Made by a program: the position numbers and the translations under genes. Below the pieces are notes generated by a model. The model was not told the origin of the DNA. It saw only the letters and a program-made list of their open reading frames with translations, and did no database searches. From JAJPJE01 sp963724985 (GTDB lineage Bacteria > Acidobacteriota > Terriglobia > Terriglobales > Acidobacteriaceae): DNA of 64,000 nt. Location of the stretch: NCBI GenBank assembly GCA_963724985.1, contig CAVRWV010000020.1, positions 93,077 through 157,076 on the forward strand, in the 5' to 3' direction. Within the stretch, counting starts at the first letter, position 1. Every line of letters starts with the position of its first letter. This document shows, piece by piece, positions 17,911 through 27,058 of this stretch.

Positions 17911-18870
17911 ATGATGCGACGATTCGTGCTTCTACTCTGTGCGAGTGCCCTCTTTACAACCCTGGCGGCTGCAGCCACTGACGCGAAACTTGTCAGTCTG
18001 CTCGACCCGCAAACTCGCGTAATCGCCGGACTCAATGGCACTGCTGTGAAAGTCTCCCCGTTTGGCCAGTACCTGCTCTCGCAGTCGGCGAAGGCGGACC
18101 TCTCGCACTTCATCGCATCCACCGGCTTTGATCCGCGCACCAACCTGCAGCAGGTGCTGTTTGGCTCTGCCGGCGATGCCAACAATTCGCAACGTGTATT
18201 GCTCGTGAAGGGCACCTTTGTTCCAGCCCAGGTTCTCGCATTCGCGGTGAAGAAAGGTGCTACGGCGAGTTCCTACCGTGGCGTGAGCGTTGCCGAGTTC
18301 CCGGCATTCCAGGCTAAGAATGGCAAGTCGCACCCTGCGCGCTGGCTCGCATTCTTGAGTTCTACGAGAGCAGCATTTGGAACCCCAGCATTCGTCCAGC
18401 ATGCGATCGATCGATACGTGGACAATACCGCCGCCGATGCGGGCATCGCATCGCATATTGCCGCCGCCAGCGGGAAATATGACGCCTGGTATGTTTCGAC
18501 CGTGCCGGGAGCTGAAGTTGCACTGTCGTTGCCGCAGTCGTCAAACGAGTTGAGCGGACTGGCAGCGACCGCGCTGCAATCGGTTCAATCCGAGATGGTC
18601 GGAGTAAAGTTCGCTCGAGGCGCCTCCGTCCAGGGACAAGCGGTTACGGCTTCAGACCAGGAAGCCCTCTCGCTCGCCGACCGCATTCGCTACATGGCCT
18701 CGGTTGCTGAGACCCAGGCGGCGCAAAAGCAAAAGCCAGCACTCGCTACTTTGATCCAGAAGGCTTCCATCTCCACGCAGGGCGTTAATGTGATTTGGAG
18801 TGTGCAGGTTCCCGAGTCGCAACTCGAGACCCTCGCCCAGGCGCACCATAAGCATCAGAGCGGACAGTAA
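17911..18870 (+). CDS. secreted protein of unknown function, coupled to an ABC exporter
   Basis: This is a 319-residue protein with a signal peptide (MMRRFVLLLCASALFTTLAAAA). ATG 17911 has GAGG six bases upstream; an in-frame TTG at 17899 is less likely. The body alternates hydrophobic and Ala/Ser-rich segments (LVSLLDPQTRVIAGLNGTAV) and ends His/Lys-rich. I do not recognise a domain. Its TAA overlaps by one base the ATG of the downstream ABC ATPase, so they are translationally coupled. It may be a periplasmic partner of that transporter. Confidence 0.65.
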   Translation: MMRRFVLLLCASALFTTLAAAATDAKLVSLLDPQTRVIAGLNGTAVKVSPFGQYLLSQSAKADLSHFIASTGFDPRTNLQQVLFGSAGDANNSQRVLLVKGTFVPAQVLAFAVKKGATASSYRGVSVAEFPAFQAKNGKSHPARWLAFLSSTRAAFGTPAFVQHAIDRYVDNTAADAGIASHIAAASGKYDAWYVSTVPGAEVALSLPQSSNELSGLAATALQSVQSEMVGVKFARGASVQGQAVTASDQEALSLADRIRYMASVAETQAAQKQKPALATLIQKASISTQGVNVIWSVQVPESQLETLAQAHHKHQSGQ

Positions 18871-19577
18871 TGGAGCAGCCTGTCATCGAGATCCGCGATC
18901 TGTACAAGCGGATCCGGCATGGACAGGGTAGTCTGGAGATTCTCGCAGGTATCTCTCTCCAGATTGCCACCGGAGAGTTCGTTGCCGTGCGCGGTCCTTC
19001 GGGAAGCGGCAAGTCCACGCTCTTGGGCCTCATCGCCGGACTAGACCGTCCCACTTCCGGCAGCATTCGCATCGCCGGTCGCGAGATCAGTTCCCTCTCT
19101 GAGGACGAACTCGCTCGCCTGCGCCGGCATACTATCGGTATCGTCTTCCAGTCGTATCAACTGATCGCAACGCTCACTTCCTTCGAAAACGTTATGCTGC
19201 CGCACCAACTTGCTGGAGGCTCCCTACGAGAAGGCGTGGATCGCGCCAACTCCCTTCTGGATCAGGTGGGATTGGCCTCCCGATCCGATCACTATCCACG
19301 ACAGCTTTCCGGCGGAGAACAACAACGCGTAGCCCTGGCACGCGCATTCATGCTGCGTCCCGACATTCTGCTTGCGGACGAACCCACCGGCAATCTCGAC
19401 AGCCAAAATGGAAAACACATTCTTAGCCTGATGGCGTCGATGAACCGGCAACACGGAACCACGCTGGTCCTGGTAACGCACGACCCCGTACTAGCCGGAT
19501 CAGCCGAGCGCCAAATCCTGCTCAATGATGGCCGCATCGCGAACGAAAACGACAATATGCATGCGACCATTTCTTGA
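18870..19577 (+). CDS. ABC transporter ATP-binding protein, LolD/YbbA type
   Basis: This 235-residue ATPase has Walker A GPSGSGKST, signature LSGGEQQRVALARA, Walker B ILLADEPTGNLD and H-loop VTHDP. The LolD/MacB/YbbA subfamily is indicated by short length and the TGNLDS motif. Such ATPases power extraction or remodelling of membrane lipids and lipoproteins rather than classic import. It overlaps the next gene, the FtsX-like permease, by 17 bases. Confidence 0.92.
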   Translation: MEQPVIEIRDLYKRIRHGQGSLEILAGISLQIATGEFVAVRGPSGSGKSTLLGLIAGLDRPTSGSIRIAGREISSLSEDELARLRRHTIGIVFQSYQLIATLTSFENVMLPHQLAGGSLREGVDRANSLLDQVGLASRSDHYPRQLSGGEQQRVALARAFMLRPDILLADEPTGNLDSQNGKHILSLMASMNRQHGTTLVLVTHDPVLAGSAERQILLNDGRIANENDNMHATIS

Positions 19578-22089
19578 TCACAGGCCACTTCTGGCGATCG
19601 CTCTCCGCGATTTACAGTCGAGCTATGGTCGCTTCGCATTTGTTATCGCTTCCATGGCGTTGGGAATTGCCGCGCTTGTCGGCGTACGCGGCTCGGCCGA
19701 AAGCGTTCGCCGCCAATTTCTACAGGACACTCGTGCCCTTCTCGCTGCCGACGTGGTCGTTCAGTCTCCGACCTATCCAACCGAAGAGCAGCGTAGCGCG
19801 GTATCGCAACTGAGTTCCGGCGGAACCACATCCACTCTCGTTGTTGAAACGCTCACGATGGCCAGTTCTGAGAAAGGCGAGCGCCCGCAGATGGTCGATG
19901 TTACGGTCGTCGATCCAGCGCAGTACCCGTTCTATGGCCGCGTCTTACTGCAGCCACAACAATCGCTGCCTCAATTGCTCGATCGCAACTCCATTGCCGT
20001 CTCCCAGATGCTTCTCGTGCGCCTTAACGCCCGAGTTGGAGACACCATTCACATCGCTGGCCAGTCCTTTCGGGTTGCGGCGGTGCTTGTGTCGCAGCCC
20101 GATCGTTTATTCAACGACAATGTTGTGGCGTTTCCTGTTCTCATGTCGGCCGGCGCATTTGCCAGCACCGGCCTGATCGACACCGGTAAACGTCTATCCA
20201 CGAGATATCTGTTCGAACTTCCTCCATCGGCACCCAACCTCGAACCGCTACGGAACGAGTTGACGCATCTGTTCCCTGGCTCGCAGATCACCGATTTTCG
20301 CCACGGCAAACCTGAGCTCAGCGAAGCCCTCGACCGCGCCACAGCGGGCCTCAGCATGATCTGTTTGTTCGCACTGGTGCTTGCTTGCGCTGGCGTCTCC
20401 ATGACCATGCGGTCACACGTTCGTGAACGCATGGATGCGATCGCAACTATGAAATCATTGGGCGCGACCTTCAGCCAGATCCTCGGGATCTATCTGCTTC
20501 AGATCCTGTTGCTCGCGGTCGTCGGGTCGCTGACGGGTATCGTTCTCGGATTCGGGCTGGAACTTTTGCTCTTGCACTTCGCGCAGAGTTTTTTCAGCGG
20601 TGCCGTAGCCGCGAGTTGGACTTGGCAGACTTTCCTGGAAGCGTTGATCACCGGTGTCCTCTCAACGCTATTGCTGACATTCCCGGCCCTCCTCGACGTG
20701 CGCACCATCAAGCCCCTCCTGATTTTGCGTCGCAACTTCGAACCCGATCGCGGCAGGCGCGCTGTGCGAGTGGCTCTGTTCTCGGCTCCCATCGTCCTGG
20801 GACTGGGATTGCTCGCAACATGGCTTAGCAATTCGCGAATGATCGCCGAATATTTTCTTGTTGGATTGCTCGCCGCGGTTGCCGCCCTCGGCCTCGTCGC
20901 GCAGTTGATATTGTGGACGGCCCGCTTGTTATCTGGAAAAACCGCTAAGGTTTCCTTCCTGACCAACTACGCGCTGAAAAGCCTCTCCCGGCCCGGCAAT
21001 CAGACCATCGCGGTCCTGGTGGCTCTAGGAATCAGCACCGGATTCACGCTCGGTGTGTTCCTCATCCAGCGCACCATCCTGCAGGAGCTCTCAGAGCGCG
21101 TGCCGGAAACGCTCCCCAGCATCATTCTTGCTGGAGTGACACGCTATGAGCGGCCGGGTTTAATCGAACTCCTGCAGCAAAGGCCGGAGCTGACCGCGCC
21201 ACCGGAATTCATTCCCATGGCGCAAGTGCGCTTGGTAGAGGTAGACGGAAAACCGGCTGATCAGTTGTTGGGCGTCAGTTCCGAGCGGCGTTTCCTGCAA
21301 CCTCGGCCGGCCGCTGGCGTGGATACACCTCCCTCCGGAGTAATCGTTACGCAGGGCTCGTGGTGGAATACACAATCGTCTCCCGAAGGTGTAGCGATTC
21401 GCGACGACGTTGCGCAGCACTTGCATCTCTCGCCAGGTTCGCGACTCTCGTTTCAGCTCGGACCCAAACTGCTGCCTGTTACGGTAGCTGTCGTCTATCG
21501 CTGGCAGCAGCGCAGCCTCGCATCGTCGTTCGACTACATCCTGCCGCTGCAAGCCCTGACAGATGTTCCGGTGCTCTATGTTGGTGGGGTTCGTTTGAAG
21601 CCGGGCGCCGCTGATGCGGTTCAGTCAGCCATTTATCAGAAGTTTCCCAGCGTCACGATTTTCAACCTCTCCGACATTCTCGGCGCCTTCGAGGCCATCA
21701 CCAACGAGATGACGCTGATCGTGAAATGTCTGGCGGCATTCGTGATCGCCGCGGGACTCGGTGTCCTGACTGCAAGCGTTGCTGGCGATCGCATGGAGCG
21801 GTTTCGCGAAGTGGCATTCCTGAAATCGATCGGTGCGACATCGCGCCAGATCGTGGTGATGTCGTCGATCGAATTCCTGCTGCTAGGACTGTTCGCAGGA
21901 ACCATCGGTGCAGTTTTTGCAAGTTCATTCGCCGCGCTCTTAGCGCGCCGGCTGTTTCACTTCACGCTACACACCGAATGGACGCTCATCATCACCGCCC
22001 TGTTAGGTACGGCCGCGCTTGCCATCGCAGTAGGTTGGTTAACGAGTTACCGAGTACTACGTTTGCGACCGAACGAAGCATTGCGCTGA
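19561..22089 (+). CDS. FtsX-like permease, YbbP type
   Basis: This is an 842-residue inner-membrane protein with two FtsX/MacB-type halves. A first helix (FVIASMALGIAALVGV) is followed by a large periplasmic domain. Then come three-helix blocks near residues 250-400 and 430-500, a second periplasmic domain and a final three-helix block (MTLIVKCLAAFVIAAGLGVL; VGWLTSYRVLRLRPNEALR). It pairs with the LolD-like ATPase. The YbbA-YbbP arrangement is known but its substrate is not settled. The ATG at 19561 is preferred; an upstream ATG at 19525 is also in frame. Confidence 0.9.
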   Translation: MRPFLDHRPLLAIALRDLQSSYGRFAFVIASMALGIAALVGVRGSAESVRRQFLQDTRALLAADVVVQSPTYPTEEQRSAVSQLSSGGTTSTLVVETLTMASSEKGERPQMVDVTVVDPAQYPFYGRVLLQPQQSLPQLLDRNSIAVSQMLLVRLNARVGDTIHIAGQSFRVAAVLVSQPDRLFNDNVVAFPVLMSAGAFASTGLIDTGKRLSTRYLFELPPSAPNLEPLRNELTHLFPGSQITDFRHGKPELSEALDRATAGLSMICLFALVLACAGVSMTMRSHVRERMDAIATMKSLGATFSQILGIYLLQILLLAVVGSLTGIVLGFGLELLLLHFAQSFFSGAVAASWTWQTFLEALITGVLSTLLLTFPALLDVRTIKPLLILRRNFEPDRGRRAVRVALFSAPIVLGLGLLATWLSNSRMIAEYFLVGLLAAVAALGLVAQLILWTARLLSGKTAKVSFLTNYALKSLSRPGNQTIAVLVALGISTGFTLGVFLIQRTILQELSERVPETLPSIILAGVTRYERPGLIELLQQRPELTAPPEFIPMAQVRLVEVDGKPADQLLGVSSERRFLQPRPAAGVDTPPSGVIVTQGSWWNTQSSPEGVAIRDDVAQHLHLSPGSRLSFQLGPKLLPVTVAVVYRWQQRSLASSFDYILPLQALTDVPVLYVGGVRLKPGAADAVQSAIYQKFPSVTIFNLSDILGAFEAITNEMTLIVKCLAAFVIAAGLGVLTASVAGDRMERFREVAFLKSIGATSRQIVVMSSIEFLLLGLFAGTIGAVFASSFAALLARRLFHFTLHTEWTLIITALLGTAALAIAVGWLTSYRVLRLRPNEALR

Positions 22090-22221
22090 ACCGCCTGGCC
22101 CAGCCAGTCTGACGTCGTCCGCAACTTGTGTTCAATCCGCGGAATCAAAGCCACGCAGATGTTCCTCATGCTGGGCAGTCATTCTGAACGTGAGCAGCGC
22201 GCAGACAGCTAGTGAGCGTGG

Positions 22222-23106
22222 ATGAAATATTTCACAAAGACGACAGCGGTGGTCAGAACTGTTCTTCGGGAGATAGAGAGGAAACACCTTCCGCTCGTCT
22301 CGGCCGGACTGGCTTATTACTTCCTGATGTCGATGATCCCGGCTCTCGCGCTCCTGACCGCGCTGGTGGCCTATATTCCGTTGGGCGGCGGCTCCCAGGG
22401 ATTCAGATCATTCATGGCGCATGTAGTCCCGTCTCACGGTTTAGCAATCATCGATCAGGTTTTGACCACGATCCAACCGCACCGCACCGGTCTGCTCTCG
22501 TTCAGTATCATCGCAACCCTGTGGCTCGTGTCGAAGTCGGTAAAGGGAATCATCTCCGGACTGGACATCGTGTACGACGTGCATGAGCCCCGTTCCTTGT
22601 GGCTCAACCGGATCTTTGCCTTCGGACTAACCTGCGGTGTCGGATTGCTGCTGTTGCTGGGAATGTCCTTAACCGTCGCGGGGCCGCTCCTGGAGTCTCT
22701 ACTATCGAGAGTTGCTCCCGTACAGTCGCTCTGGACGACACTCTGGCCCTATGCGCAATGGTTTCTCTCGGCGACGACGATCTTCGCCGCAATCGAGTTG
22801 TTATATGTGCTCGCACCGAATGTATCTGCGAAACGACGCGTGACTATTCCGGGAGCGATCATTGCAACCGCGATCGTGCTCTTCCTCTCCTGGTCCCTCA
22901 GTTTCTACTTCTATCATTTCGGAGATCTCAAGTTGAGCGTGGTGTATGGGGCATTTGCAACCCCCATCGCATTGATCATCTGGCTGCACTGGAGCGCGAA
23001 GGCCATCCTGATTGGTGCAGAGATCAACGTCAACATCCAGGCATTCAAACTTCGCAAAGCGTCTGAACGCGAACAATTGCTTCAACACAGGGCCGATGCA
23101 GCCTAG
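22222..23106 (+). CDS. YihY/BrkB family inner-membrane protein
   Basis: This is a 294-residue protein with about six membrane helices. The conserved N-terminal block is LVSAGLAYYFLMSMIPALALL. Later blocks are LWLVSKSVKGIISGLDIVY and GAFATPIALIIWLHWSAKAI, then the cytoplasmic GAEINVNIQ. The family was once annotated as ribonuclease BN in error; its real function is uncertain. It converges with the AI-2E family gene with an eight-base gap. Confidence 0.88.
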   Translation: MKYFTKTTAVVRTVLREIERKHLPLVSAGLAYYFLMSMIPALALLTALVAYIPLGGGSQGFRSFMAHVVPSHGLAIIDQVLTTIQPHRTGLLSFSIIATLWLVSKSVKGIISGLDIVYDVHEPRSLWLNRIFAFGLTCGVGLLLLLGMSLTVAGPLLESLLSRVAPVQSLWTTLWPYAQWFLSATTIFAAIELLYVLAPNVSAKRRVTIPGAIIATAIVLFLSWSLSFYFYHFGDLKLSVVYGAFATPIALIIWLHWSAKAILIGAEINVNIQAFKLRKASEREQLLQHRADAA

Positions 23107-23114
23107 AGCCGAAA

Positions 23115-24302
23115 TCACGCCGCCTGGTTCCGCGCCCCTCGCGCGTTAGCATGTTCCTCCCGAAGAATACGGATCAGCGACGCAAATACCACCAGGACGA
23201 CCGGGCCTACGAAAAATCCGATCGGACCGAATACGGCAAGTCCCCCCATCAGCGAAAGCGTGATCAACAAGGAATTCGTTTTCACGCGTCCACTTATCAC
23301 TCGGCAGCGAACAATTCCATCTGCCATGGACACTACAAGCAAACCCCACAATCCCAACAAGATCGCGTTCACCCAATCGCCGCGCACCGCCAGAAAGATG
23401 CACGATGGGATCCAGACCAGAGAGACGCCGACGTAAGGCAGCACCGAAAGAAGAGCAGCAATGGTTCCCCACACCAACGGGGAGCCCACGCCGAGCAGCC
23501 AGAAACCAATCGCGATCAGGACCCCCTCCGCCAGACCAACCGCCACCATGCCGTAGATATTTGCTACGACGCCTTGGTTCACTGTACTCGCCAATTCACG
23601 CACCCGATTCCTGGACAGAGGAAGCATCGTTTCGGCGCCGCTGCGAAATTCCTCGCTGCTTCGAAGTAAGGAAAACAGAAACACTGAGCCGAGCAGAAGC
23701 GTCATCATCTGCTGCGCAAAACGCTGCGCGACGGACCCCGCGAGTGTTACCAACCTCGCGCCATATTCGCGGGCGCGGCGATTGATCTCAGCTCGTAGTT
23801 GCGCCTCCGGCATCCCGGTTTGTTCCGCAATCTGCTCTATCACCGGATTCAGCTGCGCCGGCCAATTCGCGGTATTACTCAGCTGATTAAGGAAGCTTCT
23901 GTAATTACTGTTGGCCTCAACAGCTAGCCGAACGCTGACAAGAAGAAAGGGGACAAGGACAAGCAGCATCGCCAGAAGTGTTGTCAGGAGCGCTGCAAGG
24001 TCTACATTGCGGACCTTTCGCACGATCCACTTATGAGGTGGCGTGAAAGCTATCGCCATCACAATCGCTACAACCAGAGCCGTAAGGAAGGGCCGGAAAA
24101 TGATGTACGTGAGAAAGCCGGCAATGGCGGTGAGGGCGAGCAACACGAAAAGCGAGAGCTGTCTGTCATCACTCCACGAACTGATTGGTGGAGATGGCGG
24201 CGGAGTGAGTGGTTCCACCTCTGCGGGATTCGCTAAGACGGGCTCCTCAGACGACAGTGTCTCTGGCGATCGCCTGACCAGTTTTAGCTTCCATGGGTTC
24301 AT
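23115..24302 (-). CDS. AI-2E family transporter (PerM-like)
   Basis: This is a 395-residue integral membrane protein. A Pro-rich cytoplasmic N-terminus (about 45 residues) precedes eight or so helices. The family pattern is seen in LFSLLRSSEEFRSGAETMLPLSRNR and in GTIAALLSVLPYVGVSLVWIPS. Members export AI-2 or act as sodium/proton antiporters in different species, so the substrate is open. It is transcribed away from the metallophosphoesterase gene. Confidence 0.88.
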   Translation of the reverse strand: MNPWKLKLVRRSPETLSSEEPVLANPAEVEPLTPPPSPPISSWSDDRQLSLFVLLALTAIAGFLTYIIFRPFLTALVVAIVMAIAFTPPHKWIVRKVRNVDLAALLTTLLAMLLVLVPFLLVSVRLAVEANSNYRSFLNQLSNTANWPAQLNPVIEQIAEQTGMPEAQLRAEINRRAREYGARLVTLAGSVAQRFAQQMMTLLLGSVFLFSLLRSSEEFRSGAETMLPLSRNRVRELASTVNQGVVANIYGMVAVGLAEGVLIAIGFWLLGVGSPLVWGTIAALLSVLPYVGVSLVWIPSCIFLAVRGDWVNAILLGLWGLLVVSMADGIVRCRVISGRVKTNSLLITLSLMGGLAVFGPIGFFVGPVVLVVFASLIRILREEHANARGARNQAA

Positions 24303-24460
24303 CTACCAACCTGATGGCGCAGGCATCTTTGCGTGGGAGAGCAACACACAACGCGCAGCTTTCAATCGGAGCACGATTTACCAATCTCTCGACTGGATGA
24401 GCGTGAAAAGGGCGCGGTTGCTACTCTTCAACATCTTCGAGGAAAGCACAGCCTCCAGGA

Positions 24461-26242
24461 ATGCATCTCACCAGATACGGAGCGAGGCGCCGAAGAATGT
24501 CTAGCTCGCGCATCTGGGATTTACGCCGCGGCGACACCGACGACGACCGTATGAGTCCATACGCGGGCGGCCTGCGCAGCGTTGTCCTCTCAGCAATACT
24601 TGAATTCAATTACCTGATGGCGCCAATTGGCTTTTTCGCGCTCGTCATCGCTCCAGCGCTCCTCGTCGGCATTGCGCCCTCCATTGTTGCGACTTACGGC
24701 CATGCATTGCTCCATTCGGCGAACTACGCTCGCAGGAGTCTCGTCTTCGCGTTCATATTTCTTGCACTTCTGGCCGGCATTGCTTTTTGGATTGGACGTC
24801 CCCTCTTCACCAGCATGTTCTACAGGTTCCGCCATCTCCACTACATACTGGTTTACCCGATCTTTGTCTCTGTTCGCGAAACCATTCGCGTGATCATCGA
24901 AAGCGTCGGGCGCCAGCCGATCAGCGCAGAGCAACTCTGGCGCAAGCGGCGGCTCGGCGCCATTCTTGCGGCTTTGCTCTTTGTGGCCGGTGGCCTGTTC
25001 CTGGCGCTCTCGGTTGAACTCTCATTTGGTCTCAAATTAATGAACGTTGAGCGTGTGCGCGTACAGGCCGTAATTCTCGCTGCACTCGGCAATGCTGCGG
25101 TGATCCTCGGCTTCTCGACCGCAATCGAAAGCCTCTATTGGCTCTGGCAAGAGCTCACGCTAAAGGATCCTGTGGTCGACTGGGTTCCGCCACCCTCTGA
25201 GCCCGGCTTAAGATCCCTGCGGGTGGCACATCTATCAGACTTGCACATCGTCGGCGAACGTTACGGTTACCGCATGGAGTCCGGAACGCATGGTCCACGA
25301 GGGAATCATTGCATTCGCAATACGATTCGCAAGCTCTCCGAGACCCACAAACTCAATCCGCTCGATCGTGTTCTGGTTACAGGCGATATCACGGATGCGG
25401 GAACTCGCGCCGAATGGGCTGCTTTCATCGACCTTCTTCGAGGCTGTCCCGAGTTGCGCCAGCACCTTTCGTTTATACCGGGAAACCACGACGTAAACAT
25501 CGTTGATCGCACCAACGCGGCGCGCCTCGATTTGCCCTGGAGCTCTGCCCAGGCACTGCGCAAACTTCGCTTCGTACTTGCTCTTGACGCCATTCAGGGC
25601 GAGCGTGCCCATATTGTTGATCGTGCGTCGCGCTCTTTGGGACCGTCACTTCGTGAATACTTGAGAGAAGGTCAGAGGGCCGAGCATATACGTGCTCTCG
25701 CTGAACGGGGCGCCATCCGCGGCCGATGGGAGATGGCGAAGATCTGGGAGGCAATCTTTCCTCTGGTTGAGCCTCCACTGACCGACGACGGTTACGGCTT
25801 AATTCTTCTCGACTCCAACGCCGTCAGCCACTTCTCTTTGACCAATGCGATCGGCGTCGTCGATCCTGCGCAGCTTGCGTCGCTTAAGTTCGTGCTAAGA
25901 AATTCTCCTGGTCGCGCCTGGATCATCCTGCTTCATCATCAGGTCGTCGAGTATCCAGTTTCATCCATTCGTCTGCGCGATCGCATCGGGCTTGCGCTCA
26001 TCAATGCCCCAGACGTTCTGGCCGCAATCAGGCCTTACGCTTCACGTGTCCTTGTCCTCCACGGCCATCGTCACAAGGATTGGATAGGAACTTGCGGCAA
26101 GGTTGTTTTGTGCTCTGCTCCGTCAGCGTCCATGGGTTGCGACGCAGAGATGTATCGGGGAAGTTTCAACGTTCATGAGCTCAACCTCGCTGAAGATGGA
26201 GGCATTCGGCTTGCCGCAAGCAAGCACGTGCGCGTCGCCTGA
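24461..26242 (+). CDS. membrane-anchored metallophosphoesterase
   Basis: This is a 593-residue protein. The N-terminal 240 residues hold four hydrophobic segments (for example APIGFFALVIAPALLVGIAP and LVFAFIFLALLAGIAFWIG). The C-terminal calcineurin-like domain has a full metal set: HLSDLHI, GDITDAG, GNHDVN, LLHHQV and HGHRHKDW. The enzyme core should hydrolyse phosphoester or pyrophosphate bonds at the membrane. Lipid-related substrates, as in LpxH or UDP-lipid hydrolases, are conceivable but not shown. The start is uncertain (ATG 24461, 24497 or 24551). Confidence 0.8.
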   Translation: MHLTRYGARRRRMSSSRIWDLRRGDTDDDRMSPYAGGLRSVVLSAILEFNYLMAPIGFFALVIAPALLVGIAPSIVATYGHALLHSANYARRSLVFAFIFLALLAGIAFWIGRPLFTSMFYRFRHLHYILVYPIFVSVRETIRVIIESVGRQPISAEQLWRKRRLGAILAALLFVAGGLFLALSVELSFGLKLMNVERVRVQAVILAALGNAAVILGFSTAIESLYWLWQELTLKDPVVDWVPPPSEPGLRSLRVAHLSDLHIVGERYGYRMESGTHGPRGNHCIRNTIRKLSETHKLNPLDRVLVTGDITDAGTRAEWAAFIDLLRGCPELRQHLSFIPGNHDVNIVDRTNAARLDLPWSSAQALRKLRFVLALDAIQGERAHIVDRASRSLGPSLREYLREGQRAEHIRALAERGAIRGRWEMAKIWEAIFPLVEPPLTDDGYGLILLDSNAVSHFSLTNAIGVVDPAQLASLKFVLRNSPGRAWIILLHHQVVEYPVSSIRLRDRIGLALINAPDVLAAIRPYASRVLVLHGHRHKDWIGTCGKVVLCSAPSASMGCDAEMYRGSFNVHELNLAEDGGIRLAASKHVRVA

Positions 26243-26320
26243 TCTGCTCCCTCTCAGGCAAGAGGCATTGTGCGGGAATCAATCTCTAACCACAACAAGT
26301 TCGCTCGGAGGTTAATCGCT

Positions 26321-27001
26321 ATGGCGACCAACAAGATCACCAAGGAATACCACGTGCTGCAAAACTCTTCTCCGGTGCGCGCGCTTGCGCTCATCTCTTT
26401 CATCGCCGCATTGCTGGTCTTATCTGCAGCTCTCGCGGGAGCACAACAGAACGCAGGCTCAGTCATCGGTCTGACCGCTCGAGTAATGGCGCCGGAAACA
26501 TGGCGACCGTGCCTACCGGCAGTCGGATTAATGGTAAAGATGGTGGATTCGGTGGACTCAGAACGAAACCAGGCAAACGACCGCTTTCGTGGCTTCCTGG
26601 AGGCGAATCTGATGGCGGGTGACGCGGTCGTGGCCCCCAAGGGCAGCACCGTTTTCGGCCGCCTGCTCACCGCAGATTCGGCCGGCCGTTCTGGCGGTCA
26701 ACTCGAATTTGATCTCACGGACATCGTGATCAACGGTCAAACATATTCACTCTCCACTACGTCGAATCAGGCGCAAGGAGGAACGAGCAGTGGTGGCACC
26801 GGAACCGGTGCTCGAACCGGAGCGGCCGTTGGCGCACTCGCCGGCGGCATCGGAGGAGCCGTTCGCGGCGCGGGGACCGGCGCGATTGTCGGCACAGCAG
26901 CGGGAGGTAGTACGAGTGGAGAGAGGGTAAATATTCCCGCGGGAACGTTAGTTGAATTTAACCTTGATCATCCTGTTTCCTTACCGATAGCGCAAAGATA
27001 G
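26321..27001 (+). CDS. secreted protein of unknown function (acidobacterial type) with a probable compensated frameshift
   Basis: This is a 226-residue protein. ATG 26321 follows GGAGG at 14 bases upstream. A signal anchor (ALALISFIAALLVLSAALAGA) is followed by a small beta domain containing MVKMVDSVDS and VVAPKGSTVFGRLL. A long Gly-rich hydrophobic stretch (residues about 165-200, glycine-zipper like) precedes the end. Between about 26480 and 26530 the reading frame gives PETWRPCLPAVGL. The +2 frame gives VPTGSR, which suits the domain better. Two compensating indels are therefore suspected. Confidence 0.65.
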   Translation: MATNKITKEYHVLQNSSPVRALALISFIAALLVLSAALAGAQQNAGSVIGLTARVMAPETWRPCLPAVGLMVKMVDSVDSERNQANDRFRGFLEANLMAGDAVVAPKGSTVFGRLLTADSAGRSGGQLEFDLTDIVINGQTYSLSTTSNQAQGGTSSGGTGTGARTGAAVGALAGGIGGAVRGAGTGAIVGTAAGGSTSGERVNIPAGTLVEFNLDHPVSLPIAQR

Positions 27002-27020
27002 AAACCGTTGGCGCGGTCGA

Positions 27021-27048
27021 AAAAGGGGGCGCGATTGCACCCCCTTGT
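27021..27048 (-). terminator. bidirectional terminator
   Basis: AAGGGGG (27023-27029) pairs with CCCCCTT (27040-27046), with an inner GC/GC pair. The preceding A run gives a U tract for the leftward M20 gene. It sits between convergent stops at 27001 and 27059. Confidence 0.7.
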
Positions 27049-27058
27049 GATTCCTCCC

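Noticed and set aside
22181..22205. CAGTCATTCTGAACGTGAGC, resembling a dispersed repeat known in several bacteria
   Set aside because: Only one copy in the window and no palindrome, so it cannot be supported here.
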